The notes under the pieces: generated by a model
Databases searched by the model: none
What the model was told of the DNA's origin: nothing
Seen by the model: only the letters and a program-made list of their open reading frames with translations
Translations under genes and position numbers: made by a program
Origin: Streptomyces sp. NBC_01707
Lineage (GTDB): Bacteria > Actinomycetota > Actinomycetes > Streptomycetales > Streptomycetaceae
DNA: 64,000 nucleotides
Direction: 5' to 3'
Assembly (NCBI RefSeq): GCF_041438805.1
Contig: NZ_CP109190.1
Span: 2,418,001-2,482,000 of the forward strand
Shown: in pieces, positions 16,370 through 24,586 of the stretch
How positions within the stretch are numbered: the first letter of the stretch is position 1
How the letters are laid out: each line of letters starts with the position of its first letter

Positions 16370-16954
16370 ATGCATCTCGACCCCCTGGCGATCGTCACCG
16401 CCTTCGGGCTGATCTTCCTCGCGGAGCTCCCCGACAAGACCATGTTCGCGTCGCTGGCCATGGGCACACGCATGCGGCCGCTCTATGTCTGGTTCGGCAC
16501 CTCGTCCGCGTTCCTCGTGCATGTCGCGATCGCCGTCGGCGCCGGCGGTCTGATCGGGCTGCTGCCCGACTGGATAGTCAAGCTCGTCTCGGCGGTCCTC
16601 TTCGCGTTCGGCGCGTTCATGCTGCTGCGCGGCGGGGCCGGCGACGGCGACGAGGAGAGCGAAGTCAAGACCGTGACCGGCTTCTGGCCTGTCTACTCGA
16701 CCGCGTTCATGGCGGTCTTCATCAGTGAATGGGGCGACCTCACCCAGATCACCACGGCCAACCTGGCCGCCGGCAACGGCACATGGTCCACGGCCATCGG
16801 ATCCCTGGCCGCGCTGATGTCCGTCTCCGCGCTGGCACTGCTCGCGGGACGGTTCATCGCGAAGCGGGTTCCGCTGGGCACGGTCCAGCGCATCGGCGGT
16901 CTGTGCATGCTGGGGCTGGCGATCTGGTCGGTGGTCGAGATCTTCACGGCCTGA
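16370..16954 (+). CDS. GDT1/TMEM165 (UPF0016) family cation transporter, probable Mn2+ exporter
   Basis: 194 aa, six hydrophobic helices in two homologous halves around a charged linker (GDGDEESEVKTVTG). Each half has the family motif in variant form: AELPDKTMFAS in the first and SEWGDLTQITT in the second (family pattern E-x-G-D-K/R-T/S). Members move Mn2+ or Ca2+ out of the cytoplasm. The Mn-sensing leader upstream argues for manganese efflux. ATG 16370 has an AGAAAG sequence 9 bases upstream. A 25-bp stem terminator follows. Confidence 0.88.
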   Translation: MHLDPLAIVTAFGLIFLAELPDKTMFASLAMGTRMRPLYVWFGTSSAFLVHVAIAVGAGGLIGLLPDWIVKLVSAVLFAFGAFMLLRGGAGDGDEESEVKTVTGFWPVYSTAFMAVFISEWGDLTQITTANLAAGNGTWSTAIGSLAALMSVSALALLAGRFIAKRVPLGTVQRIGGLCMLGLAIWSVVEIFTA

Positions 16955-16970
16955 GCCGGTTCCCTGACGC

Positions 16971-17033
16971 AGCCGGACACGGCGAAGCCCGACGGTCGCC
17001 CCGTGCGGCCGTCGGGCTTCGCCGTGTCCGGCT
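16971..17033. terminator. Very long bidirectional hairpin terminator
   Basis: Perfect 25-bp stem: 16971-16995 pairs with 17009-17033 around a 13-base loop. It lies 16 bases after the transporter stop and 8 bases before the stop of the converging ogt gene, so it should end transcription from both sides. Confidence 0.85.
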
Positions 17034-17041
17034 CACAGATC

Positions 17042-17560
17042 TCAGAAGAGCATCGGGGTGTCGTCCCCTGTGCCGTACTCGAAGGCCAGCAGCCGATGCT
17101 TCCGGTCGAGACCGCCGCCGTATCCGGTGAGGCTGCCGGAGGCTCCGATGACCCGGTGGCACGGAACGATGATCCCCACCGGGTTCTTGCCGTTGGCGAG
17201 GCCCACCGCGCGTGAGGCGCCCGGCTTGCCCAGCCGGTCGGCGAGTTCTCCGTACGAGCGTGTCTCCCCGTACGGGATCTGCCGGAGCTGCTCCCACACG
17301 CTGCGCTGGAACGGCGTACCGTCCAGATGCAGTGGCAGATCGAACTCCCGCAGATCGCCCGCGAAGTAGGCGTCCAACTGGCGGATCGTCTCCGCGAAGG
17401 GGCGTGGATCGGGGTCGCCGAAGGTCTCCTCGGTCGGACGGTGCCGCTGTTCGGTCATGTAGAGGCCCGAGAGCACGCCGTCGGTGGCGACGAGGGTGAG
17501 CGGGCCGTACGGGCTGTCGACGACCGTGTGCCGACGGGCCGCGAGATGTGTCGTGGTCAT
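17042..17560 (-). CDS. ogt: Methylated-DNA--protein-cysteine methyltransferase
   Basis: 172 aa. Repairs O6-alkylguanine by transferring the alkyl group to its own cysteine in the PCHRVIG motif (a suicide reaction). The helix-turn-helix DNA-binding region (YGETRSYGELADRLGKPGASRAVGLAN) and IIVPCHRVIGASGSLTGYGGG are complete. It starts 12 bases after the ada-alkA stop, so the two form one alkylation-repair operon. Confidence 0.94.
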   Translation of the reverse strand: MTTTHLAARRHTVVDSPYGPLTLVATDGVLSGLYMTEQRHRPTEETFGDPDPRPFAETIRQLDAYFAGDLREFDLPLHLDGTPFQRSVWEQLRQIPYGETRSYGELADRLGKPGASRAVGLANGKNPVGIIVPCHRVIGASGSLTGYGGGLDRKHRLLAFEYGTGDDTPMLF

Positions 17561-17572
17561 GCGAGAACTCCC

Positions 17573-19045
17573 CTATACGGGCAGGTGGTTGATGGGGTGG
17601 TCGTCGACGGTCCACAGGTACTGGACCGCGTACGCCCGCCAGGGACGCCAGGCCGCCGCGCGTGCGGTGAGCGCCGCGGGCGTGGACGGGAGGCCGAGCT
17701 CCTGTGCCGCCCGGCGGATGCCGAGGTCGGTGGGAATGAAGCTGTCCGGGTCGCCGAGCGCCCGCATGGCGATGACCTCGACGGTCCACGGGCCGAAGCC
17801 GGGCAGTGCGATCAGTTCGGCCCTGGCCCTCTCCCAGTCGCTGTCGGTGCCGAGCCGCAACGAGCCGTCGGCGAGCGCACCGACAAGTGTGGTGAGGGTG
17901 GTGCGGCGGCTGCGGGGCAGGGCGAGCTGCTCGGGATCGAGGCAGGCCAGCGCCTCAGGGGTCGGGAAAAGGTGGGTGAGGCCGCCCTCCGGGTCGTCGA
18001 CGGGGATGCCGTGCGCGGTGACCAGGCGGGCCGCGTGGGTGCGGGCGGCGGCCGTCGAGACCTGCTGGCCCAGCACCGCCCGTACGGCGAACTCGGCCCC
18101 GTCGACGGTACGCGGCACCCGCCGCCCCGGGGCCTTGTCGATCAGCGGCGCGAGCAGCGGATCGGCCCGCAACTGGTCGTCGACGGCGACCGGGTCGGCG
18201 TCCAGGTCGAGCAGCCAGCGGCAGCGGCTGATGGCGCGGGTGAGGTCGCGCGGATCGGTGAGGAAGAGCCGGCACGCGATGTGGTCGGGGTGCGGGGTGA
18301 GGGCGACGATGCCGTGCCCGTACGGAAGGGTGAGCGTGCGGCGGTAGGCGCCGTCGCGCCACTCCTCGACGCCGGGTACCGCTGTCGCGGCGAGGTGGCC
18401 GAAGAGGTTGGACGGGTTGAGCGGGGCCCGGTACGGCAGCCTCAGCGCGATCACGCCCGGTGTCGCCGGCGTCTTCACGGACCGGGCGGCGCGGGTGCGC
18501 AGCTCGCCGGGCGCGAGGGCGAAGACCTCACGAACCGTGTCGTTGAAGGTGCGGACGGACGAGAACCCGGCCGCGAACGCCACGTCGGCCATGGGGAGTT
18601 CGGTCGTCTCGATGAGCAGCCGGGCGGTCTGCGCGCGCTGGGCGCGGGCCAGGGCCAACGGGCCCGCGCCCAGCTCGGCGAGAAGCTGGCGTTCGACCTG
18701 GCGGGCGGAGTAGCCGAGCCGGGCGGCCAGCCCCGGCACACCCTCGCGGTCGACGACCCCGTCCCTGATGAGGCGCATCGCGCGGGCGACCGAGTCGGCG
18801 CGGGCGTTCCACTCCGGGGAGCCGGGGCTGGTGTCGGGCCGGCACCGCTTGCAGGCGCGGAATCCGGCCTGCTGGCAGGCGGCGGCGCTGGGGTAGAAGG
18901 TCATGTTCTCGACCTTGGGCGGCACGACGGGGCAGCTCGGACGGCAGTAGATCCGGGTGGTCAGGACCGCCGTGAAGAACCAGCCGTCGAAGCGGGCGTC
19001 CTTGGACCGGACGGCCCGTACGCAGCGCTCGGTGTCGGTGTACAT
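17573..19045 (-). CDS. alkA: Ada-type regulator fused to AlkA 3-methyladenine DNA glycosylase
   Basis: 490 aa fusion. Residues 1-75 are the Ada methyl-acceptor zinc domain with Cys34 (acceptor), Cys38, Cys65 and Cys68 (YCRPSCP, CKRC). Residues about 85-185 are an AraC-type helix-turn-helix pair. The rest is an AlkA N-terminal domain and a HhH-GPD glycosylase domain with PGFGPWTVEVIAMRALGD, including the catalytic Asp region. Methylation of the Ada part would switch on this operon, so the protein both senses methyl damage and excises alkylated bases. Leads the operon with ogt. Confidence 0.93.
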   Translation of the reverse strand: MYTDTERCVRAVRSKDARFDGWFFTAVLTTRIYCRPSCPVVPPKVENMTFYPSAAACQQAGFRACKRCRPDTSPGSPEWNARADSVARAMRLIRDGVVDREGVPGLAARLGYSARQVERQLLAELGAGPLALARAQRAQTARLLIETTELPMADVAFAAGFSSVRTFNDTVREVFALAPGELRTRAARSVKTPATPGVIALRLPYRAPLNPSNLFGHLAATAVPGVEEWRDGAYRRTLTLPYGHGIVALTPHPDHIACRLFLTDPRDLTRAISRCRWLLDLDADPVAVDDQLRADPLLAPLIDKAPGRRVPRTVDGAEFAVRAVLGQQVSTAAARTHAARLVTAHGIPVDDPEGGLTHLFPTPEALACLDPEQLALPRSRRTTLTTLVGALADGSLRLGTDSDWERARAELIALPGFGPWTVEVIAMRALGDPDSFIPTDLGIRRAAQELGLPSTPAALTARAAAWRPWRAYAVQYLWTVDDHPINHLPV

Positions 19046-19094
19046 GCTTCAAGCATGGGTCACCGGACCCGTGGGGGCTGGCGAGAATCCGACA

Positions 19095-19631
19095 TCAACC
19101 TTGTGCTGCCAGGACCTCTTCGAACTCCACGAACGCGTGTGCGTCGAAGAGCACGAACCGCACCTCCTCGACCGGCGCGGCGGCCTCCGCCAACACGGTA
19201 CGGACGGCGATGCGCGCGCCGTCGTCCATGGGCCAGCCGTAGATGCCGGTCGAGATGGCGGGAAAGGCCACGGTACGCGCGCCCAGCTCGGCGGCCACCC
19301 GCAGCGATTCGCGGTAACAGGAGGCCAGTAGCGAGGACCGGTCCTCGGCGCTGCTCCAGACCGGTCCCACGGTGTGGACCACCCATCGCGCGTCGAGCCT
19401 GCCGGCGGTCGTGGCGACCGCCTGGCCGGTGGGCAGCCCCTTTCCGTAATGCGAGGCGCGCAGCTTCCGGCACGCGGCGAGGATCTCAGGACCGCCTTGC
19501 CGGTGGATCGCTCCGTCGACCCCGCCGCCGCCGAGCAGCGAGGAGTTCGCCGCGTTGACGACGACATCGACGGACTGCTGGGTGATGTCACCGCGTACCA
19601 GGGTGACGGTGACGGCCTCAGGTGTGCGCAT
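19095..19631 (-). CDS. Macrodomain protein, O-acetyl-ADP-ribose deacetylase (MacroD/YmdB type)
   Basis: 178 aa single macrodomain. Hydrolyses O-acetyl-ADP-ribose or mono-ADP-ribose esters. Signatures: LVRGDITQQSVDVVVNAANS, SLLGGGGVDGAIHRQGG (the catalytic loop of the MacroD class), GLPTGQAVATTAG and PAISTGIYGWP. ATG 19631 gives the typical N-terminus; the open frame further upstream has no family match. A hairpin at 19675-19704 separates it from the MFS gene behind it. A sirtuin making its likely substrate is encoded at 14744. Confidence 0.9.
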   Translation of the reverse strand: MRTPEAVTVTLVRGDITQQSVDVVVNAANSSLLGGGGVDGAIHRQGGPEILAACRKLRASHYGKGLPTGQAVATTAGRLDARWVVHTVGPVWSSAEDRSSLLASCYRESLRVAAELGARTVAFPAISTGIYGWPMDDGARIAVRTVLAEAAAPVEEVRFVLFDAHAFVEFEEVLAAQG

Positions 19632-19674
19632 GTGTCCATGATGCCGTGCCCCCGTCGGCGGGACGGCCCTTGGG

Positions 19675-19704
19675 GGCCCGGCCGTAGGTGAGGACGGCCG
19701 GGCC
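19675..19704. terminator. Hairpin after the MFS gene
   Basis: Perfect 11-bp stem, 19675-19685 with 19694-19704, loop of 8, between the MFS stop (19777) and the macrodomain start (19631) in the direction of minus-strand transcription. Confidence 0.65.
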
Positions 19705-19776
19705 GTATCGGCCGTCTCCGGCCGCCGGGCCCCCGCCGTGTCGTTCGGCAGCACGTCTGCCCGCCGTACGAGGCTG

Positions 19777-21063
19777 TCAGCGCACCGTACGCACCGGCAG
19801 GATCGCCAGCGCGCCGCCGAGGCACACCAGTGAGGAAGTGATCAGCAGGATCGAGTAGTTGTGGCCGCCGCCGAGAGAGATGAGCAGCGCTCCGAGTGCG
19901 GGGGCGAAGATCTGCGGGGCCGACATCGCGATGTTGAAGATGCCGAGGTCCTTGGAGGGGTTCTCCGGATCCGGCAGCACGTCGATGACCAGCGCGAGAT
20001 CGACGCCGAGGTAGACGCCGAAGCCCAGGCCCAGGACGATCTCCGCGCCGTAGAACATGGCAATGGTGTCGGACCGGCTGAGGATCAGCATGCCGAGGCC
20101 GAACAGCACCGCGGCGACCGCGATGAACGGCTTGCGGCGTCCGAAGCGGTCCGAGAGCCAGCCCGCAGACTGAGCGGAACCCATCACGCACACCCCGTAG
20201 ATGAGGACGCCGGTGGCGAGCGTCTCGGTCGCCTCGGCGGCGGTGAGCCGCATCTCGTGCTGAAGGTAGATGAGGCGGAAGGTGGTGAACATCCAGTTGG
20301 CAAGGGTCAGCAGGAAGCGTGAGAGCCAGGCCCAGGCGAAGTCCGGGTGTTGCCTGGGGTTGACCCAGTACGTGCGCAGGACGGCCTTGAACCCCTCCCG
20401 CGCGGGCTTCTGGTCCAGCGGCTTGTCCGGCAGGACCAGGACGTAGCCGATCACCAGAAGAACGCCGATGACGCTGGGGACCAGGAAGAGCAGCAGCATC
20501 TGGTCGGTGAAGGACTTGGCGATCCAGGTGCCCGCGGTGGGGGCCAGGTTCTGCATGATGCCGAGCAGCCCGCTGATCTTGCCGCGCTTGCGCTCGGGGA
20601 CGTTGTCGGCGACGGTCGCGACGAAGGCTGCGAGTGCCGCGTTGGCGGACGCGGAGGCGATGACGAAGCCGACAGTGATGACGGCGACGCTGCTCGCCGT
20701 CGCGATGATCACCAGTCCGAGGAGCAGGCCCATCATGCCGAGGACGAGCCAGGGCCTGCGGCGGCCGAAGCGGCTGGTGGTGCGGTCGCTCAGGCGACCG
20801 AAGAACGGGTTGGCCAGCATCGCGGCCACCGAGCCCGTTGTGGTGACGATGCCGAGCGAGGTGACCTGGTCGTCCTCGGGGACGATCGACTGCACCTTGA
20901 GCTGCAGGCTGACCAGGATGGGTGTCAAAAGGGCCAGGAACAGGCCGAGCTGGCCTGCCGCCATGCCGACCACCAGTCGGGGCCGGGGGTCCACCTGAAG
21001 GGTGGCGACGGTCTCGCCGGGCGGGGGCGCGTCGGGGGCGCTGCGGAGGGTGTCCGTGGTCAC
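19777..21063 (-). CDS. MFS sugar/glycoside transporter
   Basis: 428 aa with about 12 hydrophobic helices. The loop motif NPFFGRLSDRTTSRFGRRRPWLVLG matches the cytoplasmic loop 2-3 of the major facilitator superfamily, and the double Arg-Arg-Pro pattern is common in glycoside and oligosaccharide symporters. GTG 21063 is preferred; the frame upstream is Pro-rich and non-membrane. The gene lies 166 bases after the GH3 glycosidase in the same direction, so it probably imports the sugar the glycosidase splits. Confidence 0.82.
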   Translation of the reverse strand: MTTDTLRSAPDAPPPGETVATLQVDPRPRLVVGMAAGQLGLFLALLTPILVSLQLKVQSIVPEDDQVTSLGIVTTTGSVAAMLANPFFGRLSDRTTSRFGRRRPWLVLGMMGLLLGLVIIATASSVAVITVGFVIASASANAALAAFVATVADNVPERKRGKISGLLGIMQNLAPTAGTWIAKSFTDQMLLLFLVPSVIGVLLVIGYVLVLPDKPLDQKPAREGFKAVLRTYWVNPRQHPDFAWAWLSRFLLTLANWMFTTFRLIYLQHEMRLTAAEATETLATGVLIYGVCVMGSAQSAGWLSDRFGRRKPFIAVAAVLFGLGMLILSRSDTIAMFYGAEIVLGLGFGVYLGVDLALVIDVLPDPENPSKDLGIFNIAMSAPQIFAPALGALLISLGGGHNYSILLITSSLVCLGGALAILPVRTVR

Positions 21064-21229
21064 GGTGAGGGCTGCTTCCTTGTGAGCGGGCAGGACGTGC
21101 GGAGACGGGTGGAGGCAAGGGGCGAGGTGGGGCCCGCCCGCCGCCGGGTACGGCTGGGGACGCGGCGGCAGGCAGGCAGGCGGCCCTGCCCGGCCGCACC
21201 AGGGCTCCGGGAAGGCCACAGGGGGCCGG

Positions 21230-23548
21230 CTACAGGTGGGTGAGGTGGCGGTCCGCGCCCACCCGGCGCTGCGGGCCGGTGAGTTCGATGTCGGCGCTCA
21301 GCCGGATGTCGCCGCTGGAGGAGCCGAGCATGAGGCGGATGGTGCCGGGTTCGACGATGCGCTGTCCGTCGCCCGAGGCGTCCTTGGTGTACGAGGTCTG
21401 GTCGGCGTGCACTCGGAAGGACACCCGGGTCTGTGCACCGGGTTCGAGATGGACGGTGCCGAAGGCCGCCAGCTGCTGGGTGGGGCGGGCGACCTGGGCG
21501 ACCGGGTCGTCGTAGTACAGCTGGACCGTCTCCCGGCCCGCAGATTCGCCCGTGTTGCGCACGAGGCAGGAGACTTCGATGAACGCGTCGGTGGGGACGC
21601 CGTTGTCACCGGCGACCCGCAGGTCCTCGTAGTCGAAGGTGGTGTACGAGAGGCCGTGCCCGAACGGGTACAGGGGCGTGTTGTCGAGGACGCTGATGCC
21701 CTCGCTGTAGCGGCCGAGCGGCGGGTTCAGGTAGGTGCCGGGATTGCTCCCCGGAGCGGCGGGGACCTGTACGGGCAGCTTGCCGCTCGGAGTGACCCGG
21801 CCCGACAGTACGCGGGCCAGCGCGGGGCCGCCCTCCTCGCCGGGCATGAACGACTGCACGACGGCCGCACAGCGCTCGGCGAGGCCGCCGAGCGCGTACG
21901 GGCGGCCGGAGACGACGAGCAGAACGACCGGGGTGCCGGTGGCGAGCACTTCCTCGACCAACTGCACCTGCACACCGGGCAGTCGGAGGTCAGGGGCGTC
22001 ACAGCCCTCCCCCGAGGTGCCGTTGCCGAACATGCCGGAACGGTCGCCGACGACGACCAGAGCCAGATCGGCCGAGGCGGCGGCACGGGCGGCAGCGGGC
22101 AGGCCGGAGCGGTCGTTGCCGCTGACCGTACAGCCCTGCTCGAAGCTGAAGGTGATGTCCGGCAGCTCGGCGGTGAGCGCCTCGCGCAGGCTGGGCAGGG
22201 CGAGTCCCGCCGGGTGACCGGGGTATTTGGGCAGGACGTGGTTGGGGAAGGAGTAGCAGCCCAGGAAGGTACCCGAATCGTCTGCGCCGGGCCCGATCAG
22301 GGCGACGGCGGGCGTGCGGGCGCTGTCCAGGGGCAGGGCGGCGCCCTCGTTGGCGAGCAGGACGACGGAGCGTTCGGCGATGGTGCGGGCGAGCGCGCGG
22401 TTGGCCGGGGAGTCCAGGTCGACGGAGGTGCCGACGCCGGCGTCCGCCTCCGGGGTGTATCCGGCGTCCAGGAGGCCGAGCCGGAGCTTCTGGCGCAGGA
22501 CGCGCTCGACGGCGCGGTCCAGCAGCTCGGGCGCGACCTGGCCTGCGTCGAGTTCCTGGGAGAGAGGTTCGCCGTAGCAGCGGGTGTTGGGTAGTTCGAT
22601 GTCCATGCCGGCGCTCAGGGCGAGGCGGGCCGCGTCGCCCTCGGTGGCGGCGACGCGGTGCATGGTGCGCAGGAACGCGATCGACCCGTAGTCGGAGACG
22701 ACCGTGCCGGTGAAGCCCCACTGCTCGCGCAGCACGGTCGTCAGGAGCGACTCGTCAGCGCAGGCCGGGACACCGTCCTGGTCGGTGTAGGTGTTCATCA
22801 CCGAGCCCACGGCACCTTCGCGCACAGCCATCTCGAACGGCGGCAGGATCACATCGGCCATCTCGCGGGCGCCGATGGAGACCGGCGCGTGGTTGCGGGC
22901 CCCCCGCGAGGCGGCGTGCCCGGCAAAGTGCTTGAGGGTGGCGATCACACCCTGGGACTGCACGCCACGCACATAGGCGGTACCGATGAGCCCGGTCAGG
23001 TACGGGTCCTCGCCCAGAGTCTCCTCGACACGGCCCCAGCGGTAGTCGCGTACGACGTCCAGGACCGGGGCGAGCCCCTGATGGACGCCGACGGACGCCA
23101 TGTCGCGGCCGATCGCGGCACCCATCTCCTCGATGAGTCCCGTATCGAAGGTCGCGGCCCAGGCCAGGGGCGTGGGGTAGACGGTGGCACCGAAGGCGGC
23201 AAAGCCGGTGAGGCACTCCTCGTGGGCGATGGCGGGGATGCCGAGGCGGGTGGAGTCGATCAAGTGCCGCTGCAGGCGTACGAGTTCGGCACGACCCTCC
23301 TCGGGTGTGAGGGGGCGGGTGCCGTAGGGGCGGGTGAGGTGGCCGATGCCGTGGGCAAGGGCCGCGGACTCGCCCGAGCGGGCAGCGAGGGCCTCCTCGA
23401 TCGGCGCGACCCGGGCGTCGCCGCTGCCGACGTTCGCCTTGGCCCAGTAGCTGCCCAGCTGCGCGAGTTTCTCGGCCTGCGTCATCTCGGCCATGAGGGC
23501 CTTGACCCGCTCGTCGGCGCCGAGCGAGGTGTCGTTCCAGTGGTTCAT
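21230..23548 (-). CDS. GH3 beta-glucosidase/beta-xylosidase, cytoplasmic
   Basis: 772 aa. No signal peptide, so it acts on imported oligosaccharides. Domains: GH3 N-terminal TIM barrel (KH pair at 206-207; nucleophile Asp286 in VVSDYGSI), GH3 C-terminal alpha/beta domain (about 400-620) and a fibronectin-type III-like tail (about 670-765). It resembles BxlA-type intracellular beta-xylosidases as well as beta-glucosidases, and the sugar cannot be settled by eye. ATG 23548 gives the typical start. The divergent-looking gap to the GntR gene contains a near-palindrome. Confidence 0.87.
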   Translation of the reverse strand: MNHWNDTSLGADERVKALMAEMTQAEKLAQLGSYWAKANVGSGDARVAPIEEALAARSGESAALAHGIGHLTRPYGTRPLTPEEGRAELVRLQRHLIDSTRLGIPAIAHEECLTGFAAFGATVYPTPLAWAATFDTGLIEEMGAAIGRDMASVGVHQGLAPVLDVVRDYRWGRVEETLGEDPYLTGLIGTAYVRGVQSQGVIATLKHFAGHAASRGARNHAPVSIGAREMADVILPPFEMAVREGAVGSVMNTYTDQDGVPACADESLLTTVLREQWGFTGTVVSDYGSIAFLRTMHRVAATEGDAARLALSAGMDIELPNTRCYGEPLSQELDAGQVAPELLDRAVERVLRQKLRLGLLDAGYTPEADAGVGTSVDLDSPANRALARTIAERSVVLLANEGAALPLDSARTPAVALIGPGADDSGTFLGCYSFPNHVLPKYPGHPAGLALPSLREALTAELPDITFSFEQGCTVSGNDRSGLPAAARAAASADLALVVVGDRSGMFGNGTSGEGCDAPDLRLPGVQVQLVEEVLATGTPVVLLVVSGRPYALGGLAERCAAVVQSFMPGEEGGPALARVLSGRVTPSGKLPVQVPAAPGSNPGTYLNPPLGRYSEGISVLDNTPLYPFGHGLSYTTFDYEDLRVAGDNGVPTDAFIEVSCLVRNTGESAGRETVQLYYDDPVAQVARPTQQLAAFGTVHLEPGAQTRVSFRVHADQTSYTKDASGDGQRIVEPGTIRLMLGSSSGDIRLSADIELTGPQRRVGADRHLTHL

Positions 23549-23633
23549 GGGGCTCCTGCTCCCGGGCTGCAAACCTGCGGCGCCGCTTCGGGAATCGGGC
23601 CGGCCAGATAAGTTCACGCCGTTGACAAAAAGG

Positions 23634-23650
23634 GTGCGTGCAGCATGCAC
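23634..23650. promoter_or_regulatory. Candidate operator upstream of the GH3 gene
   Basis: 17-bp near-palindrome (gtgcgtgcagcatgcac, only one mismatched pair beside the central base), 86 bases before the GH3 start. On the minus strand TTGACC lies just upstream (complement about 23666-23671) and overlaps a plausible promoter. It could bind the GntR protein encoded next door or a LacI-type factor from elsewhere. Confidence 0.35.
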
Positions 23651-23814
23651 GGGATGAAAGGGCCAGGTCAAGGGGTTCTGCGCACGCTCTTGAATAATCT
23701 GGAGGAGATGATTCCGGGCATGCCGAAGTGCGGCTGCGGCCCCTTTCGGGAAGAGTGCGCAGCCGCTTGGGACCTCAGGCACGCCGAGAGATGAAGCCGC
23801 GGAGAAGGCAGGCG

Positions 23815-24495
23815 TCAGTGGCCGAACGACCGGTGCGCCACGCCCTCCAGATGCGCGCGCATCGCCGCCTCGCAGGCTTCCGCGTCCGCTGCCTCGAACG
23901 CGCCCAGGACCGCGGCGTGTTCGGCGAGCGCCTCCTGTGTGTCCGTGACGCGGCCCCCGGTGAAACGGCGGAAGCGTTGGATGTGGGCGCCCAGCGGGTC
24001 GATCGCAGCGGAGAGGAACCGGTTGCCGGCGGCGCGCGCGATGGTGGCGTGGAAGGCGGAATCGGCCTGGAGGTAGGCGCGGAAGTCGTCCGCCGCGCGC
24101 TGTGCCGCCGCCGCTTCCATCATCCGGTGACTCTCGGCCAGCGCGCGCGCCGTGCCCGCTGCGTCCCGCTCACAGGCCTGGCGGGCGCTATAGGGCTCGA
24201 TGAGCAGCCGGGCGCCCATCAGTTCACGGAACCCTCCGTCGTCCAGGAGCGGTGCGACCGTGTAGCCGCGGTGCGGGACACGGACGACCAGGCCGGTGTT
24301 CTCCAGTTTGGCGAGAGCCTCACGCAGCGGCGTCGGCGAGACGCCCCAGTCCTTGGCGATGCTGTCGATGCGCAGGGGGGTGCCCGGTTCCAGGCCCTCG
24401 TCGAGGATCAGGGCGAGCAACGCGTCGTACGCCTCGTCCATCAGGACGGTCCTGCCGAGCCCGGCCGGACGCACCTGCCTGCCGACTGGTCCCAT
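23815..24495 (-). CDS. GntR family regulator with FCD domain
   Basis: 226 aa. N-terminal winged helix (about 20-85; TPLRIDSIAKDWGVSPTPLREALAKLE is the recognition region) and C-terminal FCD ligand domain (about 95-220) with the His/Asp/Asn residues of its metal site (FHATIARAAGNRF, AEHAAVLGAFEAAD). Such regulators bind organic acids. ATG 24495 follows GGGAGAG with 6-base spacing. Last gene of the four-carbon catabolic cluster in the same direction, so probably its local repressor; a palindrome in the promoter of the first cluster gene (30786-30795) is a likely target. Confidence 0.88.
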   Translation of the reverse strand: MGPVGRQVRPAGLGRTVLMDEAYDALLALILDEGLEPGTPLRIDSIAKDWGVSPTPLREALAKLENTGLVVRVPHRGYTVAPLLDDGGFRELMGARLLIEPYSARQACERDAAGTARALAESHRMMEAAAAQRAADDFRAYLQADSAFHATIARAAGNRFLSAAIDPLGAHIQRFRRFTGGRVTDTQEALAEHAAVLGAFEAADAEACEAAMRAHLEGVAHRSFGH

Positions 24496-24586
24496 CGTTG
24501 ACTCTCCCTGTGACGTGCCGGATGCTTCCGGCGGACCGGCTTTCAGCCTAGTCGGAACGGCTGTCCCTCTCCCCAAGGGGCCGCGT

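Noticed and set aside
17327..19558. A 743-codon plus-strand frame across ogt, ada-alkA and the macrodomain gene
   Set aside because: Spans three recognised genes on the other strand and has no motif of its own.
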